Of a stretch of DNA of 19,713 bases, positions 1-18,600 are shown piece after piece (position 1 is the first letter of the stretch; every line of letters starts with the position of its first letter). The notes beneath the pieces are model-generated. The model was not told the origin of the DNA, did no database searches, and saw nothing but the letters and a program-made list of their open reading frames with translations. A program made the position numbers and the translations under genes. This DNA comes from Theristus sp. LFF4_11 (taxonomy: Eukaryota; Nematoda; Chromadorea; Monhysterida; Xyalidae): positions 1-19,713 of the forward strand of contig JASANC010002893.1 of the NCBI GenBank assembly GCA_030248135.1, written 5' to 3'.

Positions 1-431
1 TTTGGACGAGCTGGCGCTTTTTTTTGGTTTGGGGTAGAGGCTGCCCAAATTTGAGTGAACCAACAATACCGTGGTTTCTACTTTCAAAACAGAACTGATA
101 AACTATGAATGTAGCAGTTTTATTTCGTTTGGTTGCAGCAATTTATCAAAAAAGTGCTCCATTAGCTAATCATGTTATTGTTAGCAGCAGTGACTGGCGT
201 GTCGATTCATTATCAATATAACTAGGGCACGTGCTCAATGTTGCAGTCTGTTGGTACGCTGCATTTCAATATGAACACCAGTGTTGTGGTGTAGTACGTG
301 TGTTGTTCTAACTATTGCCCCGCAACAGCCTTCACATCTTCATCGTCAGTTTAATTGCGGTTCGCAGAGTGTGCATCGCTTGAAAAGGTGTCCCTTTTTC
401 ATTTGCACTCACACACTGGCGATAGTTCTCA
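1..431. other. Upstream region of the lectin-like gene, no gene seen
   Basis: I see no coding exon, RNA gene or clear repeat here. The open frames are short and resemble no protein I know. The stretch should hold the promoter and 5' leader of the lectin-like gene that starts at 432, but I cannot point to a convincing TATA box or initiator. Confidence 0.4.
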
Positions 432-504
432 ATGATTTTGTTGATTTTCGGTTTTCTATGTGGCAATAATTTTGTGTCGGTGGCGTTTGCGACGAAACCG
501 ACTG
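432..504 (+). CDS. Exon 1 of the lectin-like gene: signal peptide
   Basis: The ATG at 432-434 opens a 24-codon hydrophobic leader (MILLIFGFLCG...) ending in a small-residue stretch VAFA, followed by a GTGAGT donor at 505. The leftover G joins AG at 649 to make Glu and enters the lectin fold. I chose this start because it supplies the secretion signal and the right phase; the ATGs at 594 and 597 do neither. Confidence 0.65.
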
Positions 505-3039
505 GTGAGTGAGCTGCTTTCTTTTTGTGGTGACATAGCTCATGGTCCAATCAAATTAATGTTTGCTGGCAGCAGTCTCAAAAACGTTTTTTCATGATGT
601 GCAAAATTGTTCTTCGTTTGTTCCGTTGCACCGTTACACCCACTTCAGAGCTGGAAGCAAACTGCGCACACAACACATTCCCGACGGGATACACCGATGG
701 CGCGTGTTACGTTTGTGTGACGACGTCGGCGATTTGGTCGACACAGGAAACCAAGTGTATCAATGGTTTTGGACCGCATTTGAAAAACGGTCACCTGGTG
801 CATCTGCCATCAGTTCAACATAAAGCGAAAATCATCGAGGTACATACGTGCCTTTTTCATTTCTTTAAATTTCTGTTCCGGAGGCTTGATTCTCATTCTA
901 AAATGCAGCAACTGTTTATTTTGTGGCGATAGAGTACCGTAAAGTCTTGCATATAAGGTTCCTCCCACTTATAAGACCCCCACCCAAAAGTGGGCGGAGT
1001 GTCACACGGCGGGAAACCCAAAAATTCAAAATTTTAACTTGGTCGAAATCCCACCCCGTTTATAAGGCCCGGACCTCCTAATCTTTGCTTTATAAGACCT
1101 CCTCCCACTTATAAGGCTGTCACACAAAATTCCACTTTTTTCAGAAATTTTTGATTTTCAAATTTATATAAGGAGACCTTATATGCAAGACTTTACGGTA
1201 ATTGTGGCTTTTCCAATTGTGGAAATCCAGATCTGAAAGGCATTTTCGTTGTCGTTTTTAAGGAGATCTGCGCTTTCTCGCCTGGCAACATTTATGTCGG
1301 TGGTAAGCACGTCAGCGGCACCGGTGTATTGAACGAGGCTTGGTGGTGGATTGGCACTGCCGGACAGCAGTGGCACATACCGTCGCGGACGACCAACACG
1401 GGACCGTGGCTCACTCTTGGTGTGTCGTGTTTGAGCGATTTGCGCTGGCTTGCATCATGCAGGCGTTATCGAGCTTTTGTTCCAATGTGCAGTTCGCTTA
1501 TTGGAAGCCCAAGTCTTTACTTTGCTTGGTGATAACGGCATATTGCCGCTGGCTGGGGTTTGAAATATGGATCACAATTTGTCATGTTCCATTTGTGACT
1601 GTTTGGGATAATTTTTTTGATTTAACTACAACCGTTACTCTGTTTGCATGCATTTTAGGTGTCTGTTTGTATGTTTTGCACGCAGTGTTTCTTGTAATTT
1701 GTTTCAGGCCCATCCGGGGACGTTCCATGCATGGAAGTGAACCCGACCGTTGGAGTGACCGCTTACAACGATTTGCCGTGTGGCTACTCCCGACGTACCG
1801 TTTGCCAATACAGTCAGTTTCGCGAGTTGTTCTTGCTGTATCGTTCATCTGAAAAATGTATACCGTATTACCCCCATTAAACCCCCCACCATTAATCCCC
1901 CCCCACCAATAAACCCCCACCCCCCCCGACCAGTTTCCGAATAATCCCCCCCCCCACAAATAATCCCCCATGAAGGTTAATTGGAAACTTGTTTGAAACA
2001 CATACCCAGCGAATTCAGTGGCTGAATGCAGTGACATTGGTGAAATTGTGCTATCAAAGGCCCCAAAGGGATGGGTTAATGGTAATTTCATTACAAAAGG
2101 CTGTTACAAAACGAAATCTGTGAAAAGTAGAAGTTTCTGCGACTTTCTTGCCTGCCATGCAAGGTATTTTTGCCATTTTTCAACAAACCCCCACCCCTAG
2201 AATGTTTTGTAAATAACCTCCCCCCCCACCAATAATCCCCCCCCCACCAATAAACCCCACCCCTAAAAGTCGCTGACGTATTAATCCCCCATGGGGGTTT
2301 ATTGGGGGTAATACGGTATTGATGATTGATCACGGCTTGCAACATTGGATAACACGGGCAGTCTACTTTGGTTCATGCATAAACCTTGTCACTCATAGCT
2401 TCTCATGCCCCTCAGATGACCCGGTCGCCAAAGCCGGTCAGTTTCTCCGTCGAGCTGTCGGCGAGCGAGCGGATGACTATTTCGTTTTCTCCACCACCAC
2501 AAACATCGAACGCATTGGATGCAGTCACGCATGTCAACAGCTGCCTGTTTGTCTTAGTTTCGCTTTCAGCCAATCAACACGCACCTGCAAGTTACAGGCG
2601 ACACAATACGCTGAAGCGACGACACCAGGTTTGTGTAAAGTTGCATAATTATCTGATATAATCTTTTATTTTGATTCCGAGACTCAATGCACGCATAGAT
2701 AGGTAAAACAGTTTCATGCATGACGCGAGAATTCAAAGGTGGTAAAAGTGATCCGACTCCACTGTATAGGGCTGGGTCACTTGGGCTATTTTGAATTGCC
2801 ACATAAAGATTGAAACTAGTTTCCTTTATACGCGCCCCGCCCAAACGCATTGAGGCGCAGACCCAATAATTGATATTTAAAATTTTGATCTGCATTTCTA
2901 GGGTCAGTTGTGCAGTCCGACCTAACAATTTACATTTGCACTTCAGTACAGTATATATAAGATTGTCACTTCTTTTCTAGGCCACACAGTAGCTGATGAG
3001 TACGACTGGTATGATCGAATTTGGAGCTGGGATTCTTAG
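432..3039 (+). CDS. Secreted C-type-lectin-like + PAN/apple-like domain protein, six exons
   Basis: Exons: 432-504, 649-839, 1263-1419, 1708-1812, 2416-2628, 2981-3039 (stop TAG 3037-3039). All introns are GT..AG and every junction agrees in phase, giving 265 aa. Residues 1 to about 20 (MILLIFGFLCG...) are a hydrophobic signal peptide. Residues about 30-176 are a C-type-lectin-like domain: C61 should pair with C173 and C148 with C165, with W54, the core WWWIG (115-119) and NDLPC (161-165) at the expected places. The calcium site-2 ND pair (161-162) is present, but there is no EPN or QPD motif, so classical calcium-dependent sugar binding is not predicted. Residues about 195-247 carry C211, C215, C221 and C233 in a PAN/apple-like spacing. 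The protein ends in an acidic aromatic tail. Likely a secreted recognition or matrix protein; the ligand is unknown. The acceptor at 1262 was chosen over the one at 1230 because only the former keeps phase. Confidence 0.8.
935..1200. mobile_element. MITE 1, 266 bp, 24-bp perfect terminal inverted repeats
   Basis: The first 24 bases (935-958, starting TACCGTAAAGTCTTGC) are the exact reverse complement of the last 24 (1177-1200, ending CTTTACGGTA). Both ends carry TA, the target duplication typical of Tc1/mariner and pogo elements. The interior has repeated TTATAAG..CCTCC motifs and no coding capacity, so this is a non-autonomous element. It lies in intron 2 of the lectin-like gene. A related fragment lies near 12320. 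Confidence 0.85.
1861..2318. mobile_element. MITE 2, 458 bp, C-rich terminal inverted repeats
   Basis: The left end (1861 onward, TACCGTATTACCCCCATTAA) and the right end (to 2318, ending GGGGGTAATACGGTA) are inverted repeats of about 26 bp with slight mismatch, bounded by TA. Next to the ends, at 1870-1975 and 2185-2290, are arrays of CCCCC runs separated by AATAAA/AATAAT-like spacers. The centre (about 1980-2180) is ordinary sequence. No transposase frame is present. It sits in intron 4 of the lectin-like gene. The G-rich complement has many runs of five or more G and could form G-quadruplexes. Confidence 0.8.
2679..2877. repeat. Dispersed repeat, copy A
   Basis: The sequence shares its two flanks with 4963-5110: GACTCAATGC.CGCATAGATAGG followed by a CAGTTTCAT..GCATGACGCG..GAATTC block, then CCACATAAAGAT and GCATTGAG.CGCAGA and an ATTGATATT tail. 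The ends GACTCAATGCG and CGCATTGAGKC form an imperfect inverted repeat, so this looks like a short non-autonomous element. Copy A is longer through extra sequence in the middle. It lies in the last intron of the lectin-like gene. Confidence 0.7.
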
Positions 3040-3604
3040 ACAACAGCAGCTTGGCTGTGTGCCCTGCTTGGCTTGCTTGGAAACTTGTTTTACTTTGTGC
3101 ACTGAAAAGCAACAACGGTGATTTTTGTTTGATTCGCAACAGTGAATGTAAATTTGAAATTTTTTTTGTAGATTATACGCCATGTTTGAAAAATTCTGTC
3201 GTTATTCTTATCATTGCAATTTTCAAAAGTTATTGTTGTTTTTTGCACTTGCAGATGCAAATGCTGTGTTAGACAGATGTAAATTTCCGAAAAAAAACAA
3301 AACAACGGCAAAATGTGTGTTGCCATCTGCACATGAAAACGAGTGAGCATATGCAGCGTCAAAAAAAGTTTTTGTGAACAAAATGCAGAAAGTTGCGTCA
3401 GTCACCCAAGGGATTTTGCATGCGCGGTTTCGTGCGCGACCAAAGCAGATGTTATTACTGTGTTGAAATGCACATGCATACGCCATACCATACGGTATCT
3501 CGCATGACTTTTTGCGCAAATAAATAGCACAAAAACGAACCGAGAAAGAACAGAAGTACACGCACCTAATTCAAAGCGAGTTGGCTTTTGCATGCGATAC
3601 CAAA
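3040..3604. other. 3' flank of the lectin-like gene
   Basis: This stretch follows the stop at 3037-3039. I find no exon or repeat that I can support. An AATAAA at 3519-3524 could be the poly(A) signal, but it is about 480 nt past the stop and is not backed by other evidence. Confidence 0.35.
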
Positions 3605-4284
3605 TACTGGGTGGTGGGTACCACCGCATAAATAGCGTACCACCCTTTTGACACACTCATGTCTCACCAACCAATGAACCGATTTGGAAAAAAAAATCAG
3701 GAGATGCTCCTCAACGAATAACTGTGCAAAATTTCAGCACAATCAGAGTAAAGGAAGTTGTGTATCGAGGCTGAAGCAAAAAAAATCAAAACTCCTTGTA
3801 TTAGCCTGGCGGCCGGTTCGAGTTCTGTTGCTTATTTCTGATTTTTACCTCGAACTTGGTGTCCTGTGGTGAAAAGAGCTGCTTCGAAAATGGAACGGGT
3901 GGCCGCTGCAATGCCACGGTGCCTGACAGTCCACGCGACGCGCGTCGGTGGAGCTTGCAATCAGCTGGCGAACGATTCACGGATACTCACGATTTTCGAG
4001 GATTCAGCGATTCACGACGAAAACACGGTTTTCAATTGGTAGATGACTCATGTTGAGTTTTGTCACACCGTACAAAAATAAATTTCAGCCCGTCGCTGCT
4101 GTGCACAAGAAACAAAAGATGCACGCAGCGTGATGTTACACGTGCGGCTGCGTCATATTAGGAGATTTGATTTTTGTGGCTTAGGCTTAGGAACATCCGC
4201 TAAAAAAGTTTACCCAAACCAGTTCATTGGTTGGCGAGATATAAGCTGTCAAAAGGTGGTACACTATTTATGCGCCACCCTGTA
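3605..4284. mobile_element. MITE 3, about 680 bp, inverted-repeat element
   Basis: The left arm (3605 to about 3690, starting TACTGGGTGG) and the right arm (about 4205-4284, ending CCACCCTGTA) are inverted repeats over roughly 75 bp. They share GCATAAATAG, GTACCACC, TTTTGACA and CCAACCAATGAAC in order. The left arm carries a small extra GTACCACC-type insertion. TA at each end suits a Tc1/mariner-type target. The interior of about 500 bp has no transposase. It contains a GC-richer, Cys-containing open stretch at about 3856-4056 that I cannot assign. Confidence 0.75.
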
Positions 4285-4380
4285 GGCTGTGCTGTGAGCA
4301 GGTCGTTTGGGAAGCATCAGGGAATAGTTATTGGTGGACGTATTGAAGGTCTCGCAAAATATTACTTATTCACCGCGAGC

Positions 4381-4528
4381 ATGGACTCAGTGACAGCCGA
4401 GCCAGTGCGCATGCCAACTAGCGAGCAATGCTACGATTGCAGCCTCAAGATAGCGCACGTACTCGCATGTATGTTTGGAGAGACGAAGCCACTGTGCAAC
4501 ATGCATTTACCATATCACTCTTCTGGAG
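4381..4528 (+). CDS. Exon-like open frame ending in a good donor, unassigned
   Basis: An ATG at 4381 begins a 49-codon frame that reaches a strong donor (GTATGT at 4529). The peptide begins MDSVTAEPVRMPTSEQCYDC and continues with three further Cys. Base composition is more coding-like than the surroundings. I do not recognise it and cannot find a partner exon. It has no obvious place in the receptor gene, whose signal peptide starts at 5179. It could be an unrelated first exon, an alternative 5' exon or chance. Confidence 0.2.
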
Positions 4529-4789
4529 GTATGTATCTACGCATCCTCTGATAGCGAGTGCGTTCTGAAACAGCGCCAGACTACGAGAGTACATAGGACA
4601 ACCTTTTAGTCGCTAGCTTTTTGCGCATCTTGTCGATTTTTAGCGAAGGAGCCTCACGTGTGCATGGTCTGAACTGGTCTGGTCGACAGTGACTTTCGGT
4701 ACATTTGTGCGTCTGTAGCATTGGCGTGCGCATGCACATACTGAAATTGAATCAGTATCCTCAGTGGTGCGCGCTGAAGCTGCGCATGA

Positions 4790-4807
4790 ACATACATACA
4801 TACATAG
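4790..4807. repeat. Short (CATA)n microsatellite
   Basis: About four tandem copies of CATA. There is no sign of function. Confidence 0.6.
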
Positions 4808-4962
4808 TATAATGTAGTTGTATATGTAGACGGACACATGCGAAGCAAAACAAACTGCCAGTCATCTTGGTGGCTTTTTGCTGGTGTTTTCATGAATGTA
4901 TGTTTGTTTGTGCTATAACCTTGTGAAGTCATGATTATTGTTGTATTATCTTGTTTGGTCCT

Positions 4963-5110
4963 GGGACTCAATGCGCGCATAGATAGGTAATCAGTTTCAT
5001 GTGCATGACGCGGGAATTCATAAAGAGTTTTTTGCCACATAAAGATGGAATTAGTTTCCTTTCTACGTCTGCACACGCATTGAGTCGCAGAACCTAACAA
5101 TTGATATTAT
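4963..5110. repeat. Dispersed repeat, copy B
   Basis: Second copy of the repeat at 2679-2877, in the same orientation: GGGACTCAATGCGCGCATAG on the left, CACACGCATTGAGTCGCAGA on the right, then the ATTGATATT tail. The middle is shorter than in copy A. The ends are inverted relative to each other. It ends about 55 bp before the predicted acceptor of the receptor's first coding exon, so it may overlap the receptor's 5' intron or promoter. Confidence 0.7.
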
Positions 5111-5156
5111 TTGCAACATGAAACAAATGATCGTTTTTCATAGAAAATTTAAAAAT

Positions 5157-5178
5157 CTTTTGCAGAAACTAAGTCACG

Positions 5179-5181
<3 letters not shown>
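5157..5181 (+). promoter_or_regulatory. Splice acceptor and start codon of the receptor gene
   Basis: TCTTTTGCAG at 5156-5165 is a good 3' splice site 13 nt before the ATG at 5179. The receptor therefore either has an intron in its 5' leader or receives a trans-spliced leader, as happens in some invertebrates. The leader exon itself is not identified. The start is supported by the hydrophobic signal peptide that follows (MSWLYQLYLCAFSALILSVQ). Confidence 0.5.
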
Positions 5182-14964
<9,783 letters not shown>

Positions 14965-15667
14965 TTTGCTTGGTTTGATTTGCATCTCGTTGCGACTGTT
15001 CAATATTATGTTGTTTGCGGAACCGTATCCATCGTGAGATGACAATTTTGCACTTTGACGCTGAAAAAAACCAAAACCAGCATGAAACTCCACGCTGGGG
15101 CTCAAACCGCTTGGATTTCGATTTTACAGTTTGCCATGGAGTTTGGTATTGGTACTTTTAGCGTGTTAGCGGAGCTCGCCCGGTAGCCTGGCGAGCAGCT
15201 GGTTTCATCTATTGACTTTTTCCTTGAATTTCTTTGAGTTCGATTGACGGATATTCAATTTGATCTTTGTTCATCCATCTTCAGGCTGGTACATGTATCA
15301 GAGCCCGCACTTGTTGCTGTTAGCCATTTCATTAACTTAATTTCGCAACATATTGATTTATTTTCAATTATTTATTATGCCCTGAGAAGAACGATCGGCT
15401 CGTTCATTGTCACTCAGAATGCACCAGCCAACGATTACCAATCAGTTATGCAGAGTTACTGTTTCCCATGTCCAACAACGCGCCATTGTTTCAAATCTAA
15501 GTTGCCCTATTTGAATGAGTGAAATAAACGTTGAAGCCTTTCCAACAATGAACAAACCAACACCAACCCAGTACCCAGTGACCGGCCTATTGTGCCAACC
15601 AAAAACAAAGTATCACGACACTATTTACACCAAAATGAAACGCACCACGCAATCAAAAATCAATCGA
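14965..15667. other. Spacer between convergent receptor and THOC6-like genes
   Basis: Holds the 3' ends of both transcripts. A plus-strand AATAAA at 15523-15528 could end the receptor mRNA. Minus-strand AATAAA signals at 15357-15362 and 15371-15376 could end the THOC6-like mRNA. If both are used, the two 3' UTRs overlap by about 150 nt. No coding exon is seen. Confidence 0.4.
15174..15196. repeat. Small perfect hairpin
   Basis: GCTCGCC, a 9-nt loop, then GGCGAGC. It lies in the receptor's likely 3' UTR. It is not followed by a T run and is not a bacterial terminator. Confidence 0.5.
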
Positions 15668-18600
15668 TCAATAAATTGAGACCGCCTTTGCACGATACGT
15701 GTCATCGGCGATCAAATCAACAAAGCAGCTCGATCCCACTGCGGCCATCAGTGAGTGCGCGCCAGTTGGGCCGCAGTTTGGCGCCAGATGCAGCGACAAC
15801 GGCAACGTGCTGCTGCACTCAACCTGTCAGTCAACACAGTTGTCTTGTGTCTCAGGCCAATGTAACGCGTACTGGCTGCATCTGCTACGGCGCCCCAAAA
15901 GAACAGCCAGCGCAGCTTGCTCAGAAAACGGCGTGTGCTTCGGCTGTGCTTGCAGAATGACAGCACCTGATTAGACGGCAAAGAACGACTAAACGTGCAC
16001 ACTCACCTGCGACAGCCTCTTGCCGCTGTAGTCGAAATAAGCGAGCAAATTCTTGCCCCCGCTTGTGACGATCTGGATGAACAAAGAAAAAAACAAGTGC
16101 GAAATTAATGGTGGGCGACTCAAATACGCCGTGGTCAGGTAATCTGGGTTAGAAGAAACAGAGGTGCTCTCACATGAGCTACAGTGAGCAAAGTCGATCA
16201 TGAAAAGCATCTCCAGCAAACCGGCAGCACCGTTTGATCGAGCATTCTGACGCAATGATGCGACTGCGCGCCGGCGTCCAGCTGCTGCGCGATCGAGCGT
16301 GACGCCAGATGCCACAGCGACACGTTCGGTCCGCCGCCACAGACCTGCGACAATGAGACTAAAGTCAGCACAGTAAACTATAGACAACTAGCTGATTGGT
16401 TGCTTGCACACAACGTATGCTGCGATGCATGCACACTGTGCAGGCGGTGAAACTCCGCAAACTAATCAGCATTGTTTTTTCATTCGGTAATCATTCGAGT
16501 TACCGATTGGCTGACATGGCTGTGAGCATTGATTCATTGGTTTTCAATATTTAGTTACGACATGGAAATTCATTCAAACATGGCACTGTAGACTTTGTAA
16601 GTCACACTAAATGTGCAGATTCGTAATGAATTGTTTCATTTTCTGAACTTGAACTTTGCCACAACACAGTTTTGATAAAAAAAATGGAAACAGAACTTCG
16701 CGTTCAACCATTCATTGCATTCAGTTTTTTGCACAATTCCGCATTTACTGTGGGGGGATAAGGGGGGTGGTAGGGGAAGGAAAGGGAAGAAAAATAGAAG
16801 GGGTAAAAGGAGAAGAAAAGAGGGTAGAGGTAGAATGAGGAAGAAAATAAAGAAGAGGCAGAGGAGGAAAACAAATCCAAGCAAAGTTGAATACAAGGAG
16901 GGAAAAAGATAAGCACATTTAAAATACAAGACAATAAGCACCGATGCGCTGGGCGAAGAATGAATGAATCAATCAACCCATCAGAGAATGAATCAACTGC
17001 AATCAAATCACACAAAGCGAAACAGAAATATTACCAGCCAATTATCATTTGCTGCAACACAGCCAAGCCATTTGCCGAAGGTTGCACGTGCAGCGGCGGT
17101 GGTGTGTGGCTCCAGCAGAAGTTCACCTTGACCGCTTCTCACATCTGAGAAAAATTGGGGTCAACCGATGTCTCAGTGAAAGTGACAACAGAACAATGAT
17201 CATAAACCAGGAGCTCATGAAAATCCACGCATCTGACCCCATTGACGGACAGTGCCGTCTTCCGAGACTGACAGCAGCACATTTTCGTCCGAGCCGCGCG
17301 TGCACACTTCATAGACGCAATCGCTGTGCCCGGAGAAAGACCGCTGAAAGAGAAAACACGCATTTCGAACGTCAAAATTCTGATTTAGTTGAATAGAACG
17401 AAAGAAATTGATTCAAACAAGCTTCAGGGCAATCTAACAATTTTTGAGCACGCCTTGTATGTTAGCCATAGCGTGTCGTGCGAATGGTGTGGCAGAACGT
17501 GGTGCACTTGCCGCATGCAGCGCGCATGCCAGCAGACGGGGATTTACGGCATGGGCACCTGAGGCGCAACTGAGAGGGGCGCAGCCTAGACTCCTAAGCC
17601 CCGCTTTGCCCGGTGCGGGGCACCATGTGCGAGCTATGCACTGATAAGATGGGCTGCTAATACGAGTTTATTTTGCGCTCCGCATGGCGGCAATGTCGCA
17701 CGGGTATGATGCAAAATGAATGCAAAAATGAACCGACGACAAAGGATTTAGTACACGATACTGAATCGTTCAATTTGCAGGTACCACTTCAAATGCAACC
17801 AATCAGTGGGCTGCAGATAAATGGTGGGTGTACAGGTTAAGACGAAAATGAACACAGAAATGCACAAAAGCAAAAGCAACAACACAGCAGCAAAAAACGC
17901 ACAAAGTCCAACCAACCAACCAAGCACGTCCTCGTCTCCAGGTCCCACAGTTTCAGACTGTTGTCGCCAGCGCCTGCCGTCACCAACCGCGTGTCACCCT
18001 CTAATGCCACCATCGAGTTCACTTCCTGTTGATTTTGCCAACCAATTGTCGTCAGCGGGGTACCACCGCCACCGGTGGCTGCGAATGCCATTGCCACTGA
18101 AGTGAAAGCAAATTGGTTTGGAAAAGAGCAGCCTTTGCATGCGAAAGAAACGCAGCTCAATGTGAGACCGGATTAGTTGCAGAAGTGAGGAGGGCACATC
18201 AGTGATGAGCTCCTCTCGAACTCCAATTTTGGTGTGAGTGATGCTCATGATTTCATTCAGGGGCTCAGAGGCGTCGCAAGGTTGGATTCCTGTTTTATAA
18301 AACTGACACCTGGTCTCTCATCGTAATGCATGTTGCCAACTGATTCAATGCTCCCAGAACTCGAAAATCAGGGAACTTTGAGTTATTGGTTCGTTCATCC
18401 ATCCTAAAATACACTGAAAGCAAGTCGGGCATTAGCAGAAAAGGGCGGGTGAAATCCGGCTCAAAAGAAGGGCACTGTTTGTCACATCACAACTGATTTC
18501 CAATCGTAGCTTCACACACAAAAACAAACTAATGGCACGCTTGTAACAATGTGGGTGCAGACAGCTATTGTGGGTGGATTTATTCAAACGTGTCCGGACT

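Noticed and set aside
594..932. Start of the lectin-like gene at ATG 594 as a single-exon protein
   Set aside because: That start has no signal peptide, and the frame runs past a GT donor at 840 into intron sequence; the exon 432-504 joins in phase and supplies the leader.
1582..2345. Gly/Trp-rich minus-strand frames (YWWGG repeats)
   Set aside because: They are translations of the C-run arrays of the 1861-2318 element, not glycine-rich proteins.
3810..3832. tRNA B-box-like GGTTCGAGTTC
   Set aside because: No A box or acceptor stem could be paired; probably chance within the 680-bp element.
4640..5100. Minus-strand frames of 65 and 148 codons
   Set aside because: Low similarity to anything, antisense to a dispersed repeat, and no splice support.
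15592..15974. Two overlapping plus-strand frames with Cys and Ser
   Set aside because: They are antisense shadows of the final THOC6-like exon (15823-15668), which matches in order and phase on the minus strand.
16636..17015. Leu/Phe-rich minus-strand frames resembling membrane segments
   Set aside because: They read the complement of the polypurine tract; low complexity only.
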